Counted from the stretch's first letter, positions 1-9,530 are shown. The stretch: DNA of 64,000 nucleotides from Clostridia bacterium UC5.1-1E11 (GCA_001305115.1 BCAA01000006.1:62001-126000); one strand, 5' to 3'. The notes: a model not told the origin generated them from the letters alone. Translations and numbers: made by a program.

Positions 1-12
1 CAGAACGGACAT

Positions 13-789
13 TTAAGCCTCCGGTTCAACCGTGATTCCTTTGCGATAGAACGGCTTTTTGTCTTCGATTGCCTCTTTGCCAAACTTTCCGCTCGACGGC
101 ATCAGATCCAGGAATTCTCCCGCCTTCATTGCCTTATGGCAAGCGTCGATGGTCGCCTTAAAGAGTTCTTCCTGCTGTACCCCCTGGGTGAGGCTGACAA
201 TTACCAGATGATGCGGCTCGGTGGCGTTGGCCTTGTAGTTCGCTGTGAACAGCCATGCGCTGAGCACTTCGTTGCGGGTTTTAAAGAAATCGCAGAGCGC
301 CTTTACCAGTTCTGTCGGATACGGATCGGGCTTGGACAACACAACCATGTCGGGGCTGATCGGACGCTGCTGAAGCGGATGGGCGATCTGCTCCATGGTG
401 TTGGTGCGGATCACCAAGTTCTGCGTCGATGGATTGACTACAAAACCCGCCACCTGGCCTTTCTGGCCATGTACCAGCGTGCGCAATTCGGAGAAATCGA
501 GGGTCATCGTGTCCTCTGCATCCGCTGCCCACTTTTTAAGCTCGTCCATATCAGAGAACATAGCAAAAAAGCTCTCGCCCTTTGTGGTAGTCGCGGCCCG
601 GAACTTGACCTGGGTCTGCTGGTTGGGCGTTCCATCTTCGGATTTTCCGGTCAAGGTCACCGGGGTGATGTAGCGCATTTTGCGCATTTCTTCGATGAGT
701 TCCAGTTCGTCTTTCCTTGTTTTATTTGAATCAAACTGCTTGAGCTTGCTGATAAACGCAGGATTTTGAACAGGTTGGTTAAGCTGCAT
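13..789 (-). CDS. SseB-family protein
   Basis: A 258-residue cytoplasmic protein with no signal peptide or membrane segment. It resembles the SseB (enhanced serine sensitivity) family. The N-terminal half carries the SseB-type core (FFAMFSDMDELKKW near residue 75, DFSELR, GFVVNP). The C-terminal half has the second SseB domain (ALCDFFKTRNEVLSAWLF, then HHLVIVSL). The ATG at 789 is chosen because AGGAGG lies about nine bases upstream. The molecular role of the family is not settled, so none is assigned. It diverges from the trpB leader to its right. Family assignment is from recognisable motifs only. Confidence 0.7.
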   Translation of the reverse strand: MQLNQPVQNPAFISKLKQFDSNKTRKDELELIEEMRKMRYITPVTLTGKSEDGTPNQQTQVKFRAATTTKGESFFAMFSDMDELKKWAADAEDTMTLDFSELRTLVHGQKGQVAGFVVNPSTQNLVIRTNTMEQIAHPLQQRPISPDMVVLSKPDPYPTELVKALCDFFKTRNEVLSAWLFTANYKANATEPHHLVIVSLTQGVQQEELFKATIDACHKAMKAGEFLDLMPSSGKFGKEAIEDKKPFYRKGITVEPEA

Positions 790-934
790 AAATTGGTTCC
801 TCCTAAAAATTTGGTATTTGTATGATTATATCCCTATACTCCTATTTTTGCAAGTAAAACACGACGCTCTCTTTGTATTATTTGCTATAAAGCGTTAAAT
901 TTAAGTGGAAAATAAAAATATTTGAATCTCTCTC

Positions 935-963
935 TTGACAAACGCGCCTCCGATTTCTATAAT
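935..963 (+). promoter_or_regulatory. consensus sigma-A promoter of the T-box/trpB unit
   Basis: TTGACA at 935-940 and TATAAT at 958-963 are both perfect consensus hexamers with a 17-base spacer. They sit just upstream of the T-box leader. So strong a promoter fits control by premature termination downstream rather than at initiation. Confidence 0.9.
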
Positions 964-974
964 GAAATCAACAA

Positions 975-1245
975 AAGAAACCGTTGAGTAAGGAGAGTAC
1001 ATAGGCAAAGCGCTCAAAAGAGAGCCACAGGTGGTGTGATTGTGGTGGGCAGCGGTCTATGGAATGGGCTTATGAGGGCGGGGCGAACGGATGAAATTCC
1101 CAGTAGCTTCCGACGGGATCTCCACCCGTTACCAAGGGAGCGCACATGGAAGTGTGCGGAACAAGCGGCGTGAAAACGCAATCCGGGTGGTACCGCAGGA
1201 GTAAATGCTCTTGTCCCTGAGAGGGGCAAGGGCTTTTTTGTTTAT
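975..1245 (+). ncRNA. tRNA-Trp-sensing T-box riboswitch
   Basis: The T-box core GGGTGGTACCGC ends at 1196. It is followed by a terminator hairpin (1207-1233) and a T6 tract. In Stem I, GTAAG (988-992) pairs with CTTAT (1069-1073) and CATAG (1000-1004) pairs with CTATG (1057-1061). These enclose an internal loop with GAGAGTA on one side and GAATGGG on the other. The specifier therefore reads TGG (1065-1067), which is Trp. Uncharged tRNA-Trp should stabilise the antiterminator and switch on trpB. Pairings were made by eye. Confidence 0.93.
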
Positions 1246-1267
1246 CTGAACAAAGGAGGAAACGACC

Positions 1268-2683
1268 ATGGCAAAGATTCCACACAGATTTAATTTAACA
1301 GAGGAGCAAATCCCCACACAATGGTACAATCTGCGCGCGGATATGAAGGATCAGCCCGACCCAATGCTGAACCCGGCAACTTTTGAGCCGATCAAGACCC
1401 CAGAGCTTTATCCGATTTTCTGCGAAGAACTGGCGGCGCAGGAGATGGACAGCACGACTCGCTATTTTGATATTCCCGAGGAAGTGCTGAACATCTATAA
1501 AGCCTACCGGCCCTCCCCGCTGAACCGCGCCTATGACCTTGAAAAATACCTTGGCACACCGGCAAAGATTTACTTTAAGTTTGAGGGGAACAACACATCC
1601 GGCAGCCATAAGTTGAATTCTGCGGTCGCGCAGGCCTACTATGCCAAAAAGCAGGGGATGACCAGCTTGACCACGGAAACCGGCGCCGGGCAGTGGGGAA
1701 CCGCCCTTGCTGAAGCGTGCGGATATTTTGGAATCCCACTAACCGTCTTTATGGTAAAGGGCTCTTATAATCAAAAGCCATACCGCAAGGCGATTATGCA
1801 GACCTTTGGTGCAAATGTTATCCCCAGTCCAAGCGACACCACCCAGGTGGGCCGCGCTATCCTGGCAAACAATCCAGACACGACGGGAAGCTTGGGTTGT
1901 GCGATCTCCGAAGCAATCGAAGTGGCCACCACGACCCAGGGGTGCCGTTATGTGCTCGGTTCGGTTCTAAACCAGGTCCTATTGCACCAGTCCATCATCG
2001 GCCTGGAGGCCAAAAAGGCCATGGATATTCTCGGCGAGTACCCGGATATTGTGATCGGTTGTGCTGGCGGCGGTTCCAACCTGGGCGGCTTGATCGCCCC
2101 CTTCATGCAAGATAAACTTTTGGGCAAAAAGAACCCGTATTTCATCGCGGTCGAGCCCGCCTCCTGTCCGTCCCTGACCCGCGGCCTGTATGCGTACGAC
2201 TATTGCGATACCGGAAAGGTCACGCCGCTGGCGCGCATGTACACCCTGGGCAGCGGGTTCATCCCCTCTCCGAACCATGCGGGCGGTCTGCGTTACCACG
2301 GCATGTCCCCGATCGTGTCCAAACTCTACCACGACGGCTGGATCGACGAAGCCCGTTCCGTCGAGCAGACCAAGGTATTCGACGCGGCAACGCTGTTTGC
2401 GCGCGTGGAGACCATCCTTCCCGCACCGGAGTCCTCCCACGCCATCCGCGTGGCGATCGACGAGGCCCTCAAGTGCAAGGAGACCGGCGAGGAAAAGACC
2501 ATCCTGTTCGGCTTGACCGGGACCGGCTACTTCGATATGGCCGCTTATACCTCCTACATGGAGAAGACCATGACCGATTACATCCCGACCGACGCTGACT
2601 TGCAGCCGGGCTTCGATTCCCTTCCAAAGATTCCCGGCCGCCCGGCGGAACCTGCCCGCGATCCCGCGCCGGCACGCCGGTAA
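1268..2683 (+). CDS. trpB: tryptophan synthase beta chain-like protein (TrpB2 type)
   Basis: A PLP enzyme of 471 residues that condenses indole with serine to give tryptophan. The PLP lysine is K115 in GSHKLNSA, preceded by FEGNNTSG. A glycine-rich phosphate-binding loop (GCAGGGSNLGG) lies near residue 265. The length, the N-terminal extension and NNTSGSHK fit the long TrpB2 subgroup rather than the roughly 400-residue TrpB1. No trpA or other trp gene lies nearby, so the enzyme may salvage indole rather than take part in a channelled synthase; this is inferred from context. AAAGGAGG precedes the ATG. The Trp T-box leader controls it. Confidence 0.93.
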   Translation: MAKIPHRFNLTEEQIPTQWYNLRADMKDQPDPMLNPATFEPIKTPELYPIFCEELAAQEMDSTTRYFDIPEEVLNIYKAYRPSPLNRAYDLEKYLGTPAKIYFKFEGNNTSGSHKLNSAVAQAYYAKKQGMTSLTTETGAGQWGTALAEACGYFGIPLTVFMVKGSYNQKPYRKAIMQTFGANVIPSPSDTTQVGRAILANNPDTTGSLGCAISEAIEVATTTQGCRYVLGSVLNQVLLHQSIIGLEAKKAMDILGEYPDIVIGCAGGGSNLGGLIAPFMQDKLLGKKNPYFIAVEPASCPSLTRGLYAYDYCDTGKVTPLARMYTLGSGFIPSPNHAGGLRYHGMSPIVSKLYHDGWIDEARSVEQTKVFDAATLFARVETILPAPESSHAIRVAIDEALKCKETGEEKTILFGLTGTGYFDMAAYTSYMEKTMTDYIPTDADLQPGFDSLPKIPGRPAEPARDPAPARR

Positions 2684-2732
2684 TCCGATGGTATTGTATA
2701 CAACCTTCTTTTTTAACCTGAAATCCGATAGA

Positions 2733-2776
2733 AAAACAGAAGCTGGAATCCATCTTGGGTTCCAGCTTCTGTTTTT
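2733..2776. terminator. bidirectional terminator between trpB and the convergent gene
   Basis: A 15-base stem (ACAGAAGCTGGAATC with its complement, allowing one internal variation) is flanked by A5 on the left and T5 on the right. It can terminate trpB on the plus strand and, read in reverse, transcripts from the other side. Confidence 0.85.
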
Positions 2777-2818
2777 CCGTTTTTGACTTATCCGGTATTC
2801 TGTGGAAAGGAAATCACA

Positions 2819-3424
2819 TTACCCACGTGAACCATGGCAGATCCACCGGTGTGCAATCCCGGTTTGCATTTTGGGGGATGCCCCGCATTTGGAACATGTA
2901 TAGATATTATATACGTCCATTGCCTCGCGGGTATCTTTCCCATAGGCATAATGTACACAGTCCCGTTGTTCGCCGTCCGTCCGCCAGCTTCCATCTTCCA
3001 CTTGGACAAACGCACAGTCCGTCTCCCCGCAGGCGGGACATACCGCTCCCGCTGCAATTTTCATTTCCAAAATCTTTTCTCCGTCGATGTACAGACCCGC
3101 GCTCTCGCCCGGCTGCCCGACCGCTTTGACCGCATAGACGGCCTGCCCGTCGGCAAACCGCTGCACCGTCCCGGTCTGCGCCACAGTGCCATTCCCGCTG
3201 GTATATCCCTTTCCATAAGTTCCGTTCAACTTGAGTGAAAACGCTACGGCTGCATCCTTTGGCAAAACGACCACTGTGCTGGAATTCACATCTTTGCCAT
3301 CCATTGAGACGCTGGTCCCGCCCGCCGCCTGTGCCGGCGCGGCGCCCGCCGGTAAAAGGAACGCCAGAAACAGGGTCAACAAAATCGCACGGCCTGTCCC
3401 TCTTTTGTTTTGAATGCAGATCAT
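2819..3424 (-). CDS. secreted protein with two CxxC zinc-ribbon-like pairs
   Basis: About 201 residues. The start is the ATG at 3424, with GGGAGGAAA just upstream. The N-terminus is a signal peptide: charged start, hydrophobic AILLTLFLAFLLPAG and AQA cleavage. The middle is beta-rich and the C-terminal third has CPACG and CSKCG pairs that could bind a metal. No family was recognised. It converges on trpB across a shared terminator. The exported Cys pairs are the only functional hint. Confidence 0.65.
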   Translation of the reverse strand: MICIQNKRGTGRAILLTLFLAFLLPAGAAPAQAAGGTSVSMDGKDVNSSTVVVLPKDAAVAFSLKLNGTYGKGYTSGNGTVAQTGTVQRFADGQAVYAVKAVGQPGESAGLYIDGEKILEMKIAAGAVCPACGETDCAFVQVEDGSWRTDGEQRDCVHYAYGKDTREAMDVYNIYTCSKCGASPKMQTGIAHRWICHGSRG

Positions 3425-3647
3425 CGGATTTCCTCCCATCCAAATGGTTTCATCGAAGGTAAAAGCCAAATCATTCTCCGCTTGATTAGCTTTAAATTTA
3501 CTAGCTTTAAAATAACACACTCATTATAAGTTTTTTCCTTATGTGCATCTTTTTCACAACGACATCGTGCTCTTCAAAGCCCTTCTTCTTGCCACCGGGT
3601 TCGATTCGATCTTCCATGTCCGGGAAGGATTCGATGGAAACATTCGC

Positions 3648-4082
3648 TTATGACGAAGTCTCATAGGAAAACGGCTCCTCCAGCACATCCTCCAGGGATT
3701 GGTAGAGCTCCGGAAACCACTGGCCCAAATCCACCGGGGTATAGTACGGCCGATTGTCAAAAGTGATCGTGTGGGAACCGGTGATAAATACCCGGTGGAC
3801 ATTGCCGGTTTCCCTTGTGCGGAACCGGAACCATCCGATGGTCCCGTTGCCCAGCGGCGGGAGCGACGGATAGCAGGGGAGCTGGTTCCAGCGCCCGGCA
3901 AACATCTGGATGTCCTCCGGGTTCTCCGTCTCCTTCTGCAAATCCATCCGTGGGATCGAAGAGATCACCAGCCGGTCGATGGCGTCCCCTTGTATCGTCG
4001 TATTTCCTGTAAAGAACCAGATACAAACGAGGGCAGCCAAAACGGCCGCCACGGTAAGAAACCTTTTCCACTTTGGCCTCAT
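3648..4082 (-). CDS. membrane-anchored protein of unknown function
   Basis: A 144-residue protein with one N-terminal membrane segment (about residues 8-26, FLTVAAVLAALVCIWFF) and an extracytoplasmic domain rich in aromatic residues (GWFRFRTRETGN, FDNRPYYTP). Its ATG overlaps the stop of the upstream ABC fragment as ATGA, which implies translational coupling. It is the last gene of a four-gene run that starts at 6294. After its TAA the same frame stays open for roughly another 40 codons, so the stop may be an error or a recent mutation. No family recognised. Confidence 0.55.
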   Translation of the reverse strand: MRPKWKRFLTVAAVLAALVCIWFFTGNTTIQGDAIDRLVISSIPRMDLQKETENPEDIQMFAGRWNQLPCYPSLPPLGNGTIGWFRFRTRETGNVHRVFITGSHTITFDNRPYYTPVDLGQWFPELYQSLEDVLEEPFSYETSS

Positions 4083-4573
4083 GAAAGTTCCCCATCCCCA
4101 CCGGATTGCCCAACTCCCTTAGGCTGTAAAACGCCTTTTTTCATTTCGTATACAAAATCACATAGGATTTTCATGTCGTCCAAATTGTGCGTTGCCAAAA
4201 CAATTGTAGTCCCCTTTCTTTTTAAATCATTAAAAAGGCTCCTCATCTCGCTTACCCCATCCTCATCCAACCCGTTCATTGGCTCGTCGAGAATCAATAT
4301 CCTTGGCCTTTCCATAATCGACTGCGCAATCCCCAGCCTTTGACGCATCCCCATAGAATAGTGGCCAACCTTGTTTTTAGCCAGCGATAATTGATAAAAA
4401 ATAGTCAGGTGAGACAGGCTAACATAATAAACGACATCAGCGGAACTGATCTTAAAATCATCCCATATTCCAAACCAGAGAAAAAAGAAAATAAGCACAA
4501 TGCCTCCCCAAAAATCCAGACTTTTTACCAGGCGCAATAAATCCATTTTTAACAGATTGAGAGAAACACGCAT
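4079..4573 (-). pseudogene. chimeric ABC transporter remnant (permease N-terminus joined to ATPase C-terminus)
   Basis: The first 55 or so residues look like an ABC-2 permease N-terminus (LVKSLDFWGGIVLIFFFLW, a membrane helix). The rest is the C-terminal half of an ABC ATPase: signature YSMGMRQRLGIAQ, Walker B ILILDEP, D-loop NGLDEDG and switch histidine LATHN. The Walker A loop and the first half of the ATPase are missing, as is the rest of the permease. The frame is open through the join (about 4385-4425), so a deletion between two adjacent transporter genes is the simplest explanation. It cannot hydrolyse ATP by itself. ATG 4573 has GGAG six bases upstream. Confidence 0.75.
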
Positions 4574-4661
4574 CTCTAACTCCATCTCTTCCTGTTCAGA
4601 TCATCAAACAATTTTTCTAACAGGACAAAACATTGATATATCCGGCAGCGTTTCGGGATCT

Positions 4662-5791
4662 TCAAACAATTTCTTTCCCATTAACCGCATTGAAATAAAC
4701 CATGGTTTCTTTAATTGCCTTGTTATCCTTTGCGCCGAGGGCTGTAATCTCTTCTGTTGTAAAAAAGGCCCATACAGGGGTCAGTTCAAATTTATTTTCA
4801 TTTTTATTGACAATTTCCGGTACATATAATAGGGACATATTTTCCACGGTGACCGGATTGGAAAGAATGATCTGATCATACTTATTTTCTAAAGCTTGAA
4901 TGGCCTGTTCAGGGCGAATCAGCGCCTCTTCTTCTTCTTTATTCATGACCATGTAATGGCTTTCCACAGACAGATATTCGATTCCCCTGCTTGATAAGAT
5001 CATCTCTGCTCTGGCGCCCGTCACATAGGAATCGTCGTCGGGAGAGCCGTGTGGATATGGGGTAATATGGATCCCATCCAACGTCTCCCATAAGGTGAAA
5101 TAATAGAAGTCATCTTCCTCCGTATACTGAACCGCAACTGGAATTCGTTCATTTTTTTCTTTATCAAATGTCCAGGCTTCCCCTGCTTCCGCTAATGCAT
5201 CCTGTTCCTTCTGCAATTGACTGTGCTCCAAAACATATGTCTTTTGTACGGCCATATTGGTTATTTTGAGGTTATCCAGCAAGGATAACGCTTTTTTGAT
5301 TGCTTGGTCCTGCGTCATAAAAGGTAGATCCTTTTGGGCGTCAAAATGATCCCCATTATAACCGGGCGCATTTTCCTGAACCGTCACGGTCGGGCTTATC
5401 TTATTGAGATATCGATCTGTGGCAAAAAAATATTGCCACCCCCGGTCACGGTGAGAAGGTCGCTATCAGAGGTTGCGCACGTATATCCTTCCGATAGCTC
5501 CTGCTCTGTTTCAATCTCTTTATCCTCTAAAAGAATATCCTTTACCTGTGTCCATACAAAATCCGTTTTCTCTACGGAATAACTGGAACCGTGCGCTCTC
5601 CCTGCATTCTCAATTTGGGACAGCTCGAAGGTTATATCCTCATGTATTTTTTTCTCTCCCAATTCTTTTGAATCGGAAAGGGATGTGGAAGAAGAGATCG
5701 TTTCAGAATTTTCCCCCGAATCTCTAACGCATGAAGTTGCACAAAAGCAAAAACATATGGCCAGAACGCAACAAACCATTTTATAGTTCAC
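4662..5791 (-). CDS. lipoprotein of unknown function, frameshifted
   Basis: The start is GTG 5791 with GGAGGA upstream. The N-terminus is a lipoprotein signal (hydrophobic stretch ending ATSC), followed by a Ser-rich linker. The frame breaks at the A7 run 5424-5430; one extra base there would continue ...NIFFATDRYLN into the second segment. That segment is about 245 residues and contains a repeat-of-two-domain feel: TQDQAIKKALSLLDNLKI early and PEQAIQALENKYDQI later, as in regulatory two-domain lipoproteins. Total about 376 residues. It sits between a secreted small protein and the ABC remnant. No family assigned with confidence. Confidence 0.6.
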
Positions 5792-5849
5792 CAATCATTC
5801 CTCCCACTACGGCAAGGGGGGAACCATCGCTGATTCCCCCGAAAAACTC

Positions 5850-6294
5850 TTACGGGGTCCACTCCCCGCTTACAACAAGGGAATCATCGCCAGCCTTTGT
5901 ATCATCGATACTCCCATACAGCCATTTCGTTCCATAATAATTCTGTCCGCTTAAATATTCCAGTGTATCCTTCGCCCCATTGTCAAAGGTCTTTGCTTCT
6001 GTAGCATACTGCCGCTTCTCATTCCTCACCCTGAACACAATGCCATCCTCTGACGGCCAATATACTGGATTCCTGTCCACGGAAACCCATGCATGTAAAC
6101 CATCCGCCTTATCGGCGGGATCCGGAGAACTTACAGACCCTCCTCTGTTTTCAATTGTAAACGCAAACGCTGTTTTTTCCGCGTTTCGCCGCCCGTATAA
6201 GCGCATCGGAAGCTGCAAACGCCGGGAGCGTGCAGGTGACTGCTGTCGCGGCCATGCATAAGACCGCAATTGTCCGTCGCATTGTCTTTTTCAT
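5850..6294 (-). CDS. small secreted protein, DUF2712-like, frameshifted
   Basis: ATG 6294 has AAGGAGG six bases upstream. The signal peptide is MKKTMRRTIAVLCMA... with cleavage at AFA. The frame breaks near the T6 run 6173-6178. Removing one base joins it to a mature domain with TAFAFTIENRGG, a series of beta-strands and a C-terminal VSGEWTP. Mature proteins of DUF2712 and lactococcin-972-like families look similar and often sit beside an ABC exporter, as here. That assignment is from general resemblance only. Confidence 0.5.
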
Positions 6295-6464
6295 GATAAA
6301 CCTCCTTATCAACTTCTGTTTTGCATGCTTTCCTAAAAGAGTTTTTCCGCGCGCTGGAGAAAACTTCTCTCCGTTAGTATCTTTTCTAAATATAGAATAA
6401 AACATTTTTTGATAATTTTTCAATTATTTAGGTTATTTTTACATATTACAAATTTGCAATAAAG

Positions 6465-6515
6465 AAAGCCGCTGCCTTTTATTCCCTTTTTGGGATTGTA
6501 AGGCAACGGCTCTTC
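6465..6515 (-). terminator. terminator of the nrdD-nrdG unit
   Basis: On the minus strand AGCCGTTGCCTT pairs with AAGGCAGCGGCT, with one G-U pair and an inner ATCCC/GGGAT stem. T-rich sequence follows. It lies directly after the nrdG stop. Confidence 0.8.
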
Positions 6516-6519
6516 GATT

Positions 6520-7029
6520 TTATTCTTCATCCAACGGGTCGGTGACAACCCGCCCCTCTGCGCGGGTGCGGTTCATGTCGATCACACGCTGGTTGCTGCT
6601 CCCGCGGAAGCGGAGCGTCAAGTCGCGCTTGTCCTGCTCGTAGCGGCCGTCAATCAAAACATCCGCCTGCCGAAGCAGTTCATCCGTATCCGGATTGTGC
6701 TGGTCGATCAATTGCTCATAGGTGTACCCCGTATAGACGGTCACGTCCAGGCCGCACGCGTGGATTTTACGCGCCAGCTCCGCCAACGGCGCCGGTTGAC
6801 AAAAAGGCTCTCCTCCGCTGAAGGTCACCCCTTTTAACAGCGGGTTCTCCCGCAGCTCCTCCAGAAGATCGTCCGTGTCCACCATATGGCCGCCGAAAAA
6901 ATCATGTGTCTGTGGGTTATGGCAACCGGGGCAGTGGTGTGGGCATCCCTGTGTAAAGATCACATAGCGGATGCCCTTTCCATCCACAATCGACTCCGGT
7001 ACAATACCGCTAATTCTTAGAGAGGCCAT
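6520..7029 (-). CDS. nrdG: anaerobic ribonucleotide reductase activating protein
   Basis: A radical-SAM activase of 169 residues that installs the glycyl radical on class III ribonucleotide reductase. The iron-sulfur motif is CPHHCPGC (CX3CX2C) near residue 30. The SAM-binding GGEP is in TFSGGEPFCQP near residue 93. Length is typical for NrdG. Its start overlaps the end of the small glycyl-radical ORF by about 20 bases, so the two are probably translated together. It closes the nrdD operon. Confidence 0.95.
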   Translation of the reverse strand: MASLRISGIVPESIVDGKGIRYVIFTQGCPHHCPGCHNPQTHDFFGGHMVDTDDLLEELRENPLLKGVTFSGGEPFCQPAPLAELARKIHACGLDVTVYTGYTYEQLIDQHNPDTDELLRQADVLIDGRYEQDKRDLTLRFRGSSNQRVIDMNRTRAEGRVVTDPLDEE

Positions 7030-7174
7030 GCTTCACACGGTCGTGTTCTTCCGCGCGCTTCGCATCGTTGAACCGGTCCATCGTGCCGACCAAGTAGCCG
7101 GTAATCCTGCGGATTCTTTCAAAGCCGACGCCCTCGCCGACCAAATTTGCTGTTACATGAGTCGTTGCCATCAT
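7010..7174 (-). CDS. detached glycyl-radical domain of anaerobic ribonucleotide reductase
   Basis: A protein of about 54 residues. Three consecutive ATGs (7177, 7174, 7171) follow AAAGGAG, so it has its own ribosome binding site. Its core FERIRRITGYLVG and tail EEHDRVKHG align with the extreme C-terminus of one-piece NrdD (RRxCGYLG ... RVKH in Escherichia coli), where the glycine carries the radical. The large subunit upstream ends before this segment. The active enzyme would then be assembled from two polypeptides. NrdG follows. Which glycine is the radical site is inferred from this alignment. Confidence 0.8.
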   Translation of the reverse strand: MMATTHVTANLVGEGVGFERIRRITGYLVGTMDRFNDAKRAEEHDRVKHGLSKN

Positions 7175-7230
7175 CATCAAACTCCTTTTCAGATTTATTT
7201 TCATTCCAAATGTGTTCTATCAACATTTAC

Positions 7231-9530
7231 TCAAGTTTTTCCTGCAAAGTGTGGCACGCCGGGATAGCGCTTGCGCAGCTCATCCAGCTTCTCCATGGAA
7301 ATTCCTTCCCCTTCATGGCGTCCACACCGCGGGCAAACGTCGTCAATCACGCCGGTATAACCACAGATCGGGTCACGGTCTACCGGATGGTTTACCGAAC
7401 CGTACCCGATGCCGGCCTCCTTCATACAGCGGATAATGGACTCAAATGCATCCACATTCTTCGCTGTATCGCCATCCAATTCCACATAACTGATGTGGCC
7501 TGCATTGGTCAACGCATGATAAGGTGCTTCCAACTGAATCTTTCGATAGGCATTGATCGGATAATACACCGGAATATGGAAACTGTTGGTATAATACTCG
7601 CGGTCCGTAATTCCAGGGATAATGCCATACTTTTTTTGTCAATACGGACAAAACGGCCGGACAATCCTTCCGCAGGCGTAGCCAAGAGCGTAAAGTTAAG
7701 CCCGCTCTTTTCACTTTCCTCATCCATACGCTTGCGCATATAGCCGACGATCTCCAGACCAAGTTTTTGGCATTCTTCGCTCTCCCCATGATGCTTTCCG
7801 GTTAGGGCCTTCAAGGTTTCAGCCAAGCCGATAAACCCGATGCTGAGCGTACCGTGCTTGAGCACCTCTGCAATATTATCTTCCGGGCCCAGCTTATCCG
7901 AATCCAGCCAAACCCCCTGTCCCATCAGAAAGGGGTAATTGTACACCTTCTTGCTGCACTGAATCTGGAACCGGTGTAACAGCTGGCGAATCACCAGATC
8001 AATGCGCTTGTCGAGCAGCTCGTAAAAACGCTTGATGTCGCCCTTTGCTTCAATACCGATGCGGGGCAGATTGATGGAAGTAAAACTCAGATTGCCGCGC
8101 CCACACGTAGTCTCATGTGTACGGTCATGCACATTGCCCATCACACGGGTCCGGCAGCCCATATAGGAGACCTCCGTATCATAATCGCCTTCTTTGTAAT
8201 ACTGGAGGTTGAACGGCGCGTCGAGGAAACTGAAATTGGGGAACAGCCGCTTTGCGCTTACCCGGCAAGCCAGTTTAAAGAGGTCATAGTTCGGATCTCC
8301 CTCGTTGTAACTGATTCCCTCTTTCACCTTAAAAATCTGCACAGGGAAGATGGGGGTTTCCCCGTCGCCCAAGCCGCGGTCTGTGGCAAGCAACAGGTTT
8401 CGAATCACCATACGCGCCTCCGGGGACGTATCGGTGCCGTAGTTCAAAGAGGAAAATGGCACTTGGGCGCCTGCACGGGAATGCATGGTATTCAAATTGT
8501 GCACCAGTGCTTCCATCGCCTGATAAGTAGCATCATTTGTACTGGTAGTCGCCGCCTCCACTGCATATTGATGCGCCTCACGGGCCTCTGCTTCTGTGAT
8601 TTCTTCAAAGCCGTTCTCCCGTTGATGGCGCGGCAGATAAGCGATCACCGCCTTGCCGTATTCGTCGGTATTGCCGAGCTTTACCGGGCCGGGCAGATCG
8701 TTTTGAACGGTAGATGCCAACGCCTTGGCATCGCTCATGGACATTCCCTTTGTGATATGGAGATATTTCGCCAGTTCACGATAGTACGCCTTGCGGAAGG
8801 TCTTGGCAACGCCCGGCGCCATGGAATAATCGAAATTGGGGATACTCTGTCCGCCGTGCATTTCGTTCTGATTGGCCTGAATTGCAATACACGCCAGCGC
8901 GGCATAACTGCGGATGTCGTTCGGCTCCCGAAGGAAACCGTGCCCTGTACAAAATCCACCCTTAAAAAGCTTGAGCAGATCAATCTGACAGCAGGTTTCT
9001 GTCAGCATATAAAAATCTTCGTCATGGATGTGGATATCGCCGTTGATGTGCGCTGATGCAATATCCTTTGGCAGTACATAATTGTTGATAAAGTACTTGG
9101 AGCCCTCAGAGCCATACTTGAGCATGGTTCCCATGGCTGTATCGGTATCGATGTTTGCATTCTCGCGCTTGATGTCCACGTCACGCGCATCCCGAAAAGT
9201 CAACTCTTTATAAATATCCATCAGGTCTCCTTCAGCCTGACGAATCTTTGCATGCTCCGCGCGGTACAAGATGTACGCCTTTGCAGTCTTAGCATAATCT
9301 GCCGCAATCAACATCTCTTCCACTTTGTCCTGTACATCCTCTACCGTGGGGATCACGTTGTCTGTAAATGCATCTGCAACCTTTTTCGTCAACTGATCCA
9401 ACGCTGCACCGGTCATTCCTTCATCGGTAACCGCAACATTGGCTTTAAAAATGGCATTGCGAATCTTTTGGGCATTGAACTCGACCACAACGCCGTTTCT
9501 CTTTTTTATTTGAAGTGCCACAGCTTCCAT
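7231..9530 (-). CDS. nrdD: anaerobic ribonucleoside-triphosphate reductase large chain, frameshifted
   Basis: Class III reductase making dNTPs without oxygen. An ATP-cone lies at the N-terminus (KKRNGVVVEFNAQKIRNAI), followed by the barrel with HIHDEDFY and QNEMHGGQS. The C-terminus has a zinc-site remnant, CGYTG ... CPRCG; the usual first Cys of the first pair is Asp. The frame breaks at T7 7631-7637; one more base restores RIDKKKYG and joins the last 130 or so residues. The protein ends at HFAGKT without the glycyl-radical loop, which is on the next ORF. Start 9530 is uncertain (GTG 9521 and ATG 9545 possible). Confidence 0.9.

Noticed and set aside
8115-9056. A 313-codon plus-strand frame opposite nrdD
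   Set aside because: Shadow of nrdD; no start signal or family features.
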